From an uncultured Eubacteriales bacterium (lineage in GTDB: Bacteria; Bacillota; Clostridia; Oscillospirales; Oscillospiraceae): DNA of 9,367 nt. The position numbers were made by a program, and so were the translations under genes. The stretch covers positions 1 to 9,367 of the forward strand of contig URAM01000042.1 in the NCBI GenBank assembly GCA_900545815.1. Direction: 5' to 3'. Every line of letters starts with the position of its first letter. Within the stretch, counting starts at the first letter, position 1. Below the pieces are notes generated by a model that was not told the origin of the DNA, did not search any database, and saw only the letters and a list, made by a program, of their open reading frames with translations. Shown in pieces: positions 1 through 6,004 of the stretch.

Positions 1-377
1 GCTACGAAGGCCCCAAGGGCGGCCCGGGTATGCGGGAGATGCTCAACCCCACCTCCGCCATCTGCGGCATGGGTCTGGGCGAGAGCGTAGCGCTCATCAC
101 TGACGGCCGGTTCTCCGGCGCCACCCGCGGCGCTTCCATCGGCCATGTCTCCCCTGAAGCCGCCGCAGGCGGCCTGATCGGCCTGGTGGAGGAAGGGGAC
201 ACCATCTCCATCGACATCCCCAACCACACCATCTCTCTGGACGTGCCCGAAGATGTCCTGGCCGCTCGGAAGGCCGCTTGGGTGTGTCCCGAGCCGAAGG
301 TCAAGACCGGTTATCTGGCACGGTACGCTGCCCTGGTCACCAGCGCTGACCAGGGGGCCGTATTGCAGGGGAACTAA
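1..377 (+). CDS. ilvD: Dihydroxy-acid dehydratase, C-terminal part (truncated by window start)
   Basis: This is the last 125 or so codons of a dihydroxy-acid dehydratase, read in frame from base 3 to the TAA at 375-377. The enzyme is an Fe-S dehydratase that turns dihydroxy-isovalerate and dihydroxy-methylvalerate into the 2-keto acids of valine, leucine and isoleucine synthesis. The visible segment carries the family hallmarks: EGPKGGPGMREML at the window edge, TSAICGMGLGESVALITDGR, then the FSGATRG-ASIGHVSPEA block, which closely matches the second IlvD/Edd signature. The tail VPEDVLAARKAAW is typical of IlvD rather than 6-phosphogluconate dehydratase (Edd). The N-terminal Fe-S domain lies outside the window. 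A strong terminator follows 40 bases downstream, so this is the last gene of its transcript. Family assignment is secure; IlvD over Edd is very likely. Confidence 0.96.
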   Translation, partial: YEGPKGGPGMREMLNPTSAICGMGLGESVALITDGRFSGATRGASIGHVSPEAAAGGLIGLVEEGDTISIDIPNHTISLDVPEDVLAARKAAWVCPEPKVKTGYLARYAALVTSADQGAVLQGN

Positions 378-416
378 GGCGTCGAAGAAACGTCTTTCCC
401 CCTCCGCCTTCTCCCA

Positions 417-452
417 CTGTGCCAAAGTTTGAAACTTTGGCACAGTTTTTTT
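417..452 (+). terminator. Rho-independent terminator after ilvD
   Basis: A perfect 14-bp inverted repeat (CTGTGCCAAAGTTT / AAACTTTGGCACAG) with a single central G is followed at once by seven T residues. In RNA the central bases would open to form the loop. It lies 40 bases after the ilvD stop codon. Confidence 0.92.
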
Positions 453-456
453 CACT

Positions 457-486
457 TTGCAGTGGTTTTCCACGCAGTTTTATAGT
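457..486 (+). promoter_or_regulatory. Candidate sigma-A promoter for the 532-1977 operon
   Basis: TTGCAG (457-462) and TATAGT (481-486) are separated by 18 bases in the gap between the ilvD terminator and the next gene. TATACT at 486-491 is an alternative -10. A closer TATAAT at 513-518 is too near the ATG: transcription from it would start at or past the ribosome binding site (GAGG at 521-524). The -35 match is only fair. Confidence 0.4.
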
Positions 487-531
487 ATACTTGGATTACT
501 TACATCTTAATTTATAATCCGAGGTGCTCCT

Positions 532-1056
532 ATGTACTTATCAAACGAACTGATCTCCAAAAGAGTAAAATCCGCAAAGCGCTTGCTCATTGTAGGCGGT
601 ATCTTCACCGCTATGAGCGTGTACGGTATCGTCGCCGGCCTGGCCGGAAACGCCAAGCTGCGCTCCGGCTTGGCCACCTATCTCGTCATGCTCGTCATGT
701 TCGGCGCAGTATTCCTCCTGGGCATCCTCAATCAGAATCAGGTCAGACTGCCAAAGCGGTTTGCCACCATCTTTTCCGCCAACGCTACCGGCACCATCCT
801 GGTTCGCGATCTGGCAAAACAGCTCAATATGTCCTATGACAAAACATTGGCCGAGTTGAATCGCGCCATGAACCGAGGCTACCTGGTCAACTGCTATTTG
901 AACCAAAGCGGAGAAGCTGCCATTATTTTGACCAACATCACAGCAGCAGACAACTATGTCACTGTCATCTGCCCCAACTGCGGCGGCTCCAATCAAGTGC
1001 GAGCTGGTTTCTCTGGTGTCTGCTCCTATTGCAATTCCCCGCTTTCCGGCAAGTGA
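532..1056 (+). CDS. Membrane protein with winged-helix-like segment and C-terminal zinc ribbon, function unknown
   Basis: A 174-residue protein I cannot assign to a characterised family. Two hydrophobic segments at about 18-39 and 47-66 form a membrane hairpin after a basic N-terminus. Residues 76-123 look like a winged-helix fold: TILVRDLAKQLNMSYDKTLAEL resembles a recognition-helix region and is followed by NRGYLVNCYL as a wing. The C-terminus holds a CxxC-x13-CxxC zinc ribbon (C147, C150, C164, C167). The order TM hairpin, wHTH, zinc ribbon suggests a membrane-tethered sensor or scaffold whose soluble part faces the cytoplasm; that is inference. GAGG at 521-524 lies seven bases before the ATG. 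It is the first gene of a three-gene operon, with the HD hydrolase following after 37 bases. A long minus-strand frame lies opposite this gene but has no supporting family or ribosome site. Confidence 0.88.
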   Translation: MYLSNELISKRVKSAKRLLIVGGIFTAMSVYGIVAGLAGNAKLRSGLATYLVMLVMFGAVFLLGILNQNQVRLPKRFATIFSANATGTILVRDLAKQLNMSYDKTLAELNRAMNRGYLVNCYLNQSGEAAIILTNITAADNYVTVICPNCGGSNQVRAGFSGVCSYCNSPLSGK

Positions 1057-1093
1057 TCCTGCGATATTGTCTTTATGAAAGGAGTCCAGACCC

Positions 1094-1771
1094 ATGGTGC
1101 GGAAAAGTATTCTGCTAGACCTGCTGAACAGACGAGACTGGGCGCAATTACAGCCGTTGGTAGACCGGTTTCAATCCTGGCAGTTTTATCCCCTGTTCGT
1201 CCACGCCGTGGAGCATCTGAATCTGGATGTTCTCTATGAGAGCAAGATCCACGGGCTGGGACACATCGAGCGAACCCTCTGTCACGGTGGGATGTCTGCT
1301 ATGGACGAGCACCTGTCTGAAGCCGATACCTCGCTCCTGTTAGACGCCTGCGCCTATCACGACATCGGCCGCAGCCGCGATGGCTTGGACTTTGAACATG
1401 GCAGTGTCGCTGCCCGCTTCATTGGTCTGGTCACCGGTCGCACCGGTGAGGATCTGCTGATTTTGAAGGCCGCTGTGGAAGCCCATTCCCGAAAGGAAAA
1501 GGAAATGCAGAGCGTGCTGGACAAGTACCATCCGTCGGACATGGCACGGGCGAAAAATATTGCACAGCTGCTCAAGGACGCCGATGGATTGGATCGGGTA
1601 CGCATCTGCGACTTGGATGAAAACTTTTTGCGCCGAGAAAGTTCTGTCCATCGGGAACCCTTTGCCCATCAACTGTATATTCGCTATCAGACGGTGGTCG
1701 GTCTGCCGCTGGTGCCCGATTTTGTGCCGGAAATGCTCAAACATCGCAATCGGGAAAAAGTCTGGCTGTGA
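1094..1771 (+). CDS. HD-domain metal-dependent phosphohydrolase
   Basis: A 225-residue HD-superfamily protein. The metal-binding series is complete in order: H57 (GLGHIER), H89-D90 (AYHDIGR), H102 (FEHGS), H131 (VEAHS) and D164 (KDADGLDRVR). Such proteins are cytoplasmic phosphohydrolases acting on nucleotides, phosphate mono- or diesters. The substrate cannot be read from the sequence, and there is no GGDEF, EAL, RelA or receiver domain attached. Residues 1-50 form a helical N-terminal extension before the HD core. The GGAG at 1081-1084 sits nine bases before the ATG. It is the middle gene of a three-gene operon with 37- and 38-base gaps, which suggests a shared role with the zinc-ribbon membrane protein and the small TM protein. 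Superfamily is certain, activity unknown. Confidence 0.93.
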   Translation: MVRKSILLDLLNRRDWAQLQPLVDRFQSWQFYPLFVHAVEHLNLDVLYESKIHGLGHIERTLCHGGMSAMDEHLSEADTSLLLDACAYHDIGRSRDGLDFEHGSVAARFIGLVTGRTGEDLLILKAAVEAHSRKEKEMQSVLDKYHPSDMARAKNIAQLLKDADGLDRVRICDLDENFLRRESSVHREPFAHQLYIRYQTVVGLPLVPDFVPEMLKHRNREKVWL

Positions 1772-1809
1772 CCCCATCCAACACCAACTGAGTTTGGGAG
1801 GTAATCATC

Positions 1810-1977
1810 ATGAAACGGTTTATCAAATTCCTGCTGGCGATGGCCGCCTTCTTCGCCAGCCTCTGCGCTTTCGTCTGCGTGCTGGAGCGTCTGAGCTCCC
1901 GCCTGAACCTGACGGCTGACGCCGAGGAAGAGCCCAAGGTGGAAAAGATCCAGTTTGATTTAGATACCAACGACTAA
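1810..1977 (+). CDS. Small single-pass membrane protein, 55 residues, function unknown
   Basis: A short gene that length cut-offs would miss. It begins MKRFIKFLLAMAAFFASLCA, continues in a hydrophobic helix to about residue 25, and ends in an acidic tail (DAEEEPKVEKIQFDLDTND). Basic residues before the helix and acidic residues after it fit the positive-inside rule, with the tail outside, or an uncleaved signal anchor. A near-perfect ribosome binding site, GGGAGG at 1796-1801, lies eight bases before the ATG. That site, the 38-base gap after the HD gene and the terminator directly after the TAA make a real gene very likely. It has no lipobox and no recognisable toxin or peptide-pheromone signature. 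I cannot name a function. Confidence 0.85.
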   Translation: MKRFIKFLLAMAAFFASLCAFVCVLERLSSRLNLTADAEEEPKVEKIQFDLDTND

Positions 1978-1978
1978 C

Positions 1979-2010
1979 AAAAAACCGACTCCCTAGGGAG
2001 TCGGTTTTTT
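1979..2010. terminator. Perfectly symmetrical bidirectional terminator between convergent genes
   Basis: Six A residues, CCGACTCCC, TA, GGGAGTCGG, then six T residues form a perfect 32-base palindrome. It starts one base after the stop codon of the small membrane protein on the + strand and lies 38 bases past the stop of the lipoprotein gene on the minus strand. It has a U tract in both directions, so it can end both transcripts. Confidence 0.93.
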
Positions 2011-2048
2011 CGCTGCCAGACAGCTGCTGCGCGATTTTTTCCGGCCTA

Positions 2049-3866
2049 TCAGCCTTTCAGTACGGTGCCGTCTGCCAGGGTGATGGTGTGGCCGTTGAAA
2101 TCGATGGTGCCGTTGTTGGTCAGGCTGGTGATGGTGCAGTCACCGGTGAGCACCCACTTGCTGCCCTTTTCGATGGTGACCACGGCATTGTTCTCCACGG
2201 CGGTGCCGCCATCCGCATTGTCCACGATCTGGATGGTGCCGGTGAAGGTGCTGTTGTTCTTCAAGGTCAGATCCAGGGTGGAGATGGAGTCTACCTCCAT
2301 GTCTCCTTCCATGGTCTGTGCGTCCGCCGTGAAGGTCACCTGTGCGCCGTTTTTGCCAGCAGTACCCCAGCCGTGGGAGGCGGAGTTGCCGGTGACCCGC
2401 AGGAGCTTGCCATTCTTGTCCTTGTTCACCAGGGTGACGCCGGAGAGGGTGATGTTGCAGTCGGTGTTGGTCACATAGAACTGGTCGCCGTTGCTGCTGG
2501 TGAGCTTACCGCCGGTCATAGAGAAGTTGGCAGTGCCAGTCTCCGCATCCCCAGACATAGACTGGTAGATCATGACGTTGTGGACGTTTTCTGAAGAACT
2601 GGTGCCCTTGCTGTCGCTCATGCTGCCGCTGACGTCACAATTTTCCAAGGTGATGCTGTTCTTGCCTTCCACTACCAAGGCTTCGGAGTTTTCCGCAGTG
2701 AGGGCAGCGTTCTTTACGGTGATGTTCGCAGTGGAGTAGACCGCAGGAGAGTTATAGCCTTTGCTGGTGTAGGTGCCTTTTTCCACGTTGACGGTGCCGC
2801 CGCCTCGGTCGGAGCGGATGGCGGCGGAGGAGTTGCCGTTGGTCTCCACTGTCAGATTGGTGGCGTTGGTGGTGCCGCCGCCGGTGGTCTGGATGCCGCC
2901 GGAGTTGTCCTTCTGGGTGGTGATGGTGGAGTCAGAGAGGTTCACCGTGGTGCCCTTGCCGTAGCTGAACACACCGTTGCCGCCCTGGGCATTGGAGGTG
3001 ATGGTAGCGTCCTGGATGGTGACGGTGGCGCCATCCGTGGCCAGGAGGGCGGCGTTGGTGCCATAAAAGTCCCCGTTGCCAGGGTTGGAAGACGCACCGC
3101 CGGACTTGTTGACGGTGACACCGTTCAAGGTGGCCGTGGCGCCCGTGACCCGCAGGGCATTTTCGTCATCGCCGTCCGAGGTATAGGTGGTGCCGGACAC
3201 CTCCCCATCCTTGTCGATGGTGTTGGCGCTGGTGCCCTGATCCACTTCGCCGGAGCCTGAACCGTCCGGTGCTCCGCCTACGGACTTGATGACCACTGCC
3301 GTGGCTGTGTTGTCCTCGCCCATGGTCACTTCGATCACGTCCCCTACTGCCAGGTCAGACAGGCTGGCGTCGGTGGTGCCGCTCTGGCTCTCCTTGGTGA
3401 CGGCGGCGCCGGACAGATCTACTGTGGTGGTTTCTTCCCCAGTGGTGAAAGTGCTGTCAGGCGCGGAGCCTTGCCCGTCAGAGGGAGGGGCGTTCTGGCC
3501 GGAGGGCGGCGTGCTGCTGCCGTTCTGGGCGTCGGTGCTGGATGAGCTGTCCCCTGTGCCCTGGGTGTTGTTGTCCCCCTCCGGCTGTTCCGGCGGGGTC
3601 TGGGTGCTGCTGGTGCTGCTGTCCTCATCGGCGTTGTCGCCGCTGGGCTGTGTGCTGTCCTGGCTGGGCGGGTCACCGGGCTGGTTTTCCGTCAGCTCCC
3701 CCAGCTGAAGGGTGACGGTGGTGCCGTCCAGGGCGGTGATCTTGCCCACCACGGCACTGGTCACCTGCGGGGTGGAGGTGCTGCTGGAGGCTGCGTTCTG
3801 GCTGCCGCAGGCGGCCAGGGAGACTACCATCAGACCTGCGCAGCAAAGGGAGATCATGCGTTTCAT
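2049..3866 (-). CDS. Secreted lipoprotein with low-complexity linker and beta-helix-like repeat region, adhesin-like
   Basis: A 605-residue surface protein. The start at 3866 is chosen because AGGAG (3875-3879) lies eight bases upstream and the protein then opens with a textbook lipoprotein signal, MKRMISLCCAGLMVVSLAAC; C20 is the predicted lipidated residue. The frame is open 14 codons further upstream, but that would bury the signal. Residues 35-59 (VVGKITALDGTTVTLQLGEL) and about 140-198 look like two halves of one small beta-barrel of the DUF5666 kind. They are split by a Ser/Thr/Pro/Gly/Gln/Asp-rich linker at about 60-139. From about 215 to the end, short beta-strand repeats rich in T, N, G and V (for example TVTIQDATITSNA, TVNLSDSTITTQK) suggest a right-handed parallel beta-helix. 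No catalytic motif is visible. Binding to a surface, glycan or matrix is inference. It is a single-gene transcript between two terminators. Confidence 0.9.
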   Translation of the reverse strand: MKRMISLCCAGLMVVSLAACGSQNAASSSTSTPQVTSAVVGKITALDGTTVTLQLGELTENQPGDPPSQDSTQPSGDNADEDSSTSSTQTPPEQPEGDNNTQGTGDSSSSTDAQNGSSTPPSGQNAPPSDGQGSAPDSTFTTGEETTTVDLSGAAVTKESQSGTTDASLSDLAVGDVIEVTMGEDNTATAVVIKSVGGAPDGSGSGEVDQGTSANTIDKDGEVSGTTYTSDGDDENALRVTGATATLNGVTVNKSGGASSNPGNGDFYGTNAALLATDGATVTIQDATITSNAQGGNGVFSYGKGTTVNLSDSTITTQKDNSGGIQTTGGGTTNATNLTVETNGNSSAAIRSDRGGGTVNVEKGTYTSKGYNSPAVYSTANITVKNAALTAENSEALVVEGKNSITLENCDVSGSMSDSKGTSSSENVHNVMIYQSMSGDAETGTANFSMTGGKLTSSNGDQFYVTNTDCNITLSGVTLVNKDKNGKLLRVTGNSASHGWGTAGKNGAQVTFTADAQTMEGDMEVDSISTLDLTLKNNSTFTGTIQIVDNADGGTAVENNAVVTIEKGSKWVLTGDCTITSLTNNGTIDFNGHTITLADGTVLKG

Positions 3867-3988
3867 GGAAATGGCTCCTTTCTGGTTGATGGGGCTATTG
3901 TGCCCCAAGTTCCTAAAAGGGAGCTGAAAAAATGCGAGGAATTTGTGAACTGAGCCGACGCACTCTCTTTCGTCCGATTTACGAATGC

Positions 3989-4055
3989 AAAAAGGCTCCC
4001 GCGGCTTTCACCGCCCCAGTAAAAACAGGCAACGGACAAAAGCCCCCTGCGGGAG
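3989..4055 (-). terminator. Possible terminator or attenuator upstream of the lipoprotein gene
   Basis: On the minus strand CTCCCGC (4055-4049) pairs with GCGGGAG (4002-3996). After a four-base bulge, GGCTTT (4044-4039) pairs with AAAGCC (4008-4003), giving a 13-bp composite stem with a 30-base loop. CCTTTTT follows. The large loop and the two C residues before the T run make it weaker than the other terminators here. It could back up the lysA terminator or act as an attenuator. Confidence 0.4.
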
Positions 4056-4137
4056 TACAAGAGCGAAAAGAAGCACATGGAGATGGCAGTCTCATTGCCA
4101 CGGGACACGCTCCGTGCCGCCAAAGCGCATCCAAATC

Positions 4138-4174
4138 AAGACAAAACTGGCGCCGCTGAAATTGCGGCGCCAGT
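4138..4174 (-). terminator. Rho-independent terminator after lysA
   Basis: A perfect 11-bp stem (ACTGGCGCCGC / GCGGCGCCAGT) closes a seven-base loop. On the minus strand it is followed by TTTTGTCTT. It begins 24 bases past the lysA stop codon. Confidence 0.85.
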
Positions 4175-4198
4175 CTGGGCGATGTCGTCTTCTTTCGC

Positions 4199-5458
4199 TC
4201 AGTCCCAGATCAGGGTGGCAAAATAATCTTCTATGGTCTCCGCCCGACGGATCATCTTGGTGGAGCCGTCCTCCTTCAGCAAGATCTCTGCGCTGCGCAG
4301 ACGACCGTTGTAGTTATACCCCATGGCAAAGCCGTGGGCGCCGGTGTCGTGGATAACCAGCAGGTCGCCCCTGTCGATCTTGGGCAGCATCCGGTCGATG
4401 GCAAACTTATCGCTGTTCTCGCACAGGGAACCGACCACATCGTACTTGTGGTCACAAGGTTCTGTTTCCTTGCCCATGACCGTAATATGATGGTATGCGC
4501 CATAGATCGCCGGACGCATCAGGTTGGCTGCGCAGGCGTCCACGCCAATGTATTCCTTATAAATGTGCTTTTCATGGATGGCACGGGTGACCAGCAGGCC
4601 GTGGGGCGCCAGCATGAAACGACCCATCTCGGTGTAGATGCTCACGTCATCCATGCCGGCAGGCACCAGGATCTTCTCATACTGTTCCTTGACGCCAGCG
4701 CCGATGGCTGCGATGTCGTTCTTGCGCTGCTCCGGACGATAGGGGACGCCCACGCCGCCGGACAGGTTGATGAACTTGATGTGGCAGCCGGTCTTTTCCT
4801 TCAGTTCCACCGCCAGCTCGAACAGTTCACCAGCCAGGGTGGGATAGTAGTCGTCGGAAATGGTGTTGGAGGCCAGGAAGGCGTGGATGCCGAAATATTT
4901 TGCGCCCATGGACTTGAGCTTCTTGTAGCCCTCGATGATCTGTTCCTTGGTGAAGCCGTACTTGGCCTCGCCGGGGTTATCCATGACCTGGAAGCCTTCT
5001 TCGCTCTCCCCCAGGGTGAACACGCCGCCAGGATTGTAGCGGCAGGAGATGGTTTCGGGGATATAACCGATGGTCTCTTTCAGGAAGTCGATATGGGTGA
5101 AGTCATCCAGGTTGATGATGGCGTTCTGCTTGTCCGCCTGGACATATTCTTCCGCCGGAGTCTCATTGGAGGAGAACATGATCTCGTGGCCGGTGAAACC
5201 GCACTTGTCGCTCATGATTAGCTCGGTCAGCGAGGAGCAGTCCACACCGCAGCCTTCTTCTTTCAGCACCTTGAGGATGCCGGGGGTCGGTGTGGCCTTG
5301 ACGGCGAAATATTCCCGAAAGCCCGGGTTCCAGGCAAACGCCTGGTTCACTTCCCGCGCGGTCTGGCGGATGCCAGCTTCATCGTAGAGGTGGAAGGGGG
5401 TGGGATATTGCTGGCAGATCGCCTCCAGCTGATCTTTGGTTACAAAGGGTGTTTTCAT
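4199..5458 (-). CDS. lysA: Diaminopimelate decarboxylase
   Basis: A 419-residue fold-type III PLP enzyme that decarboxylates meso-diaminopimelate to lysine, the last step of lysine synthesis. K54 in EYFAVKATPTP is the expected PLP lysine. H192 (GIHAF) should stack on the PLP ring, SGGVG (233-237) is the phosphate-binding glycine loop, EMGR (277-280) stands where most relatives have EPGR, and CENSD (346-350) is the active-site cysteine motif. GAHGFAMGYNYNGRLRSAE matches the C-terminal barrel signature. These variant motifs mark the roughly 420-residue clostridial subfamily. The ATG at 5458 is chosen because the alternative GTG at 5473 lies inside the GTGAGG ribosome binding site. It has its own promoter and terminator, so it is monocistronic. 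Decarboxylation of a related amino acid is possible but less likely. Confidence 0.92.
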   Translation of the reverse strand: MKTPFVTKDQLEAICQQYPTPFHLYDEAGIRQTAREVNQAFAWNPGFREYFAVKATPTPGILKVLKEEGCGVDCSSLTELIMSDKCGFTGHEIMFSSNETPAEEYVQADKQNAIINLDDFTHIDFLKETIGYIPETISCRYNPGGVFTLGESEEGFQVMDNPGEAKYGFTKEQIIEGYKKLKSMGAKYFGIHAFLASNTISDDYYPTLAGELFELAVELKEKTGCHIKFINLSGGVGVPYRPEQRKNDIAAIGAGVKEQYEKILVPAGMDDVSIYTEMGRFMLAPHGLLVTRAIHEKHIYKEYIGVDACAANLMRPAIYGAYHHITVMGKETEPCDHKYDVVGSLCENSDKFAIDRMLPKIDRGDLLVIHDTGAHGFAMGYNYNGRLRSAEILLKEDGSTKMIRRAETIEDYFATLIWD

Positions 5459-5500
5459 GGGTGAATGCCTCACTTTCCGCTCACTTTAATACTGGAAACC

Positions 5501-5529
5501 ATGATAGCGGATTTTGCCGGTTTATGCAA
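5501..5529 (-). promoter_or_regulatory. Sigma-A promoter of lysA
   Basis: On the minus strand TTGCAT (5529-5524) and TATCAT (5506-5501) are exactly 17 bases apart. Transcription would start near 5494, giving a leader of about 36 bases. That is too short for a lysine riboswitch, and none is visible. Confidence 0.75.
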
Positions 5530-5697
5530 GATGAAGCGGAAAAAAAAGTGCCGAATTTCTGGGCGGACAAATGTCCTTTCTGCATTCATTCAGAAAAAAC
5601 AATTCATTTTCCCCGTCATTTTCATGCCGTTTCCCCAGTCTCCACAGGGGATTCGCCTACTTTTTTCTGACGTTCTGCAAAAAAATCGAAAAACATC
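5530..5697. other. Non-coding spacer between divergent promoters
   Basis: AT-rich bases between the lysA promoter and the riboswitch promoter. Open frames here have no ribosome site and run into the promoter and riboswitch. I see no hairpin or operator I can support. Confidence 0.55.
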
Positions 5698-5726
5698 TTG
5701 CATTTCCTGCACCAATCGTTTATACT
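5698..5726 (+). promoter_or_regulatory. Sigma-A promoter for the glycine riboswitch transcript
   Basis: TTGCAT (5698-5703) and TATACT (5721-5726) are 17 bases apart. Transcription would start near 5733, just before the riboswitch leader. The -10 lies within a perfect 15-base inverted repeat, GTTTATA-C-TATAAAC (5718-5732). The lysA promoter, facing the other way, uses the same -35 hexamer. Confidence 0.78.
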
Positions 5727-5740
5727 ATAAACAATCACAC

Positions 5741-5937
5741 GTCAGTTGATGTTTGCAGGAGAACGACAGCGCGGTTTCATATCGCTGTTCTACCGAAGGA
5801 GAAAATCTCTCAGGTCGGTTCAAGGACGAACCGGAGGACTGTGAACAGATGACTCTCTGGAGAAGTCCGCAAGACCCCTTGCGGAGGCCGAAGGTGCAAA
5901 GCGAGATCGCGTCAAACTCTCAGGCAAAAGGACAGAG
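5741..5937 (+). promoter_or_regulatory. Tandem glycine riboswitch (gcvT motif, two aptamers)
   Basis: Two glycine aptamers lie in series. Aptamer 1 (5751-5846) is closed by P1 GTTTGCAG (5751-5758) with CTGTGAAC (5839-5846), and has a P3 hairpin ACAGCG/CGCTGT (5766-5771 with 5783-5788) and the core CCGAAGGAG then TCTCTCAGG. Aptamer 2 (5855-5937) is closed by CTCTG/CAGAG, has P3 TCCGCAA/TTGCGGA (5866-5872 with 5879-5885), and the near-consensus CCGAAGG, AAACTCTCAGG and CAAAAGGACAGAG. A leader GTCA (5741-5744) can pair with linker TGAC (5850-5853), and both strands contain GA, as expected for the leader-linker kink-turn of tandem glycine riboswitches. Glycine riboswitches commonly control the glycine cleavage system or AGCS transporters; an AGCS gene follows. 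Aptamer 1 carries an unusual extra hairpin at 5815-5834. Confidence 0.96.
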
Positions 5938-5951
5938 CGTGAACCCCCTTT

Positions 5952-5986
5952 TCTGTTGTCAGGATGGATACGGCAACGGATTTTTT
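5952..5986 (+). terminator. Riboswitch-controlled intrinsic terminator
   Basis: TCTGTTGTC (5952-5960) pairs with GGCAACGGA (5972-5980) in nine base pairs, two of them G-U, around an 11-base loop. Six T residues follow directly. It begins 15 bases after aptamer 2. Its 5' arm also pairs with the 3' strand of aptamer-2 P1 (5931-5937 with 5951-5957, seven pairs including two G-U), which would be the antiterminator. Glycine-bound P1 would free the terminator arm, so the predicted logic is OFF with glycine. The structure is visible; the direction of control is inference. Confidence 0.8.
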
Positions 5987-6004
5987 CATGCTTCCTTTTC
6001 CTTT

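Larger units (their letters stand above)
3867..4198 (-). other. Non-coding stretch with several inverted repeats between lysA and the lipoprotein gene
   Basis: No credible gene in 332 bases. Read on the minus strand it holds, in order: the lysA terminator (4174-4138), small stems CACGG/CCGTG and TGGCA/TGCCA in about 4120-4080, a large composite stem ending in CCTTTTT (4055-3989), and a TGGGGC/GCCCCA hairpin (3907-3890) just before the lipoprotein ribosome binding site. I see no clear promoter for the lipoprotein gene. It could be a structured 5' leader or a copy of an intergenic repeat; I do not recognise a known riboswitch. Confidence 0.5.

Noticed and set aside
513..518. Perfect TATAAT before the 532 gene
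   Set aside because: Only 14 bases from the ATG. Transcription from it would begin past the ribosome binding site, so it is unlikely to be the working -10.
541..1777. Minus-strand open frames opposite the zinc-ribbon and HD genes
   Set aside because: They overlap genes with clear motifs and ribosome sites and show no family features of their own.
2065..3708. Several + strand open frames opposite the lipoprotein gene
   Set aside because: Shadows of the repetitive GGC/GTC-type codons of the lipoprotein. The minus-strand reading has a signal peptide, a ribosome site and a coherent repeat architecture.
3863..4123. 86-codon minus-strand frame upstream of the lipoprotein
   Set aside because: Starts at a TTG without a ribosome site and overlaps the lipoprotein's ribosome site and start. 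The DNA is better explained as structured non-coding sequence.
4334..5221. 295-codon open frame on the + strand opposite lysA
   Set aside because: Lies fully inside lysA on the other strand, has no ribosome site and no recognisable domain.
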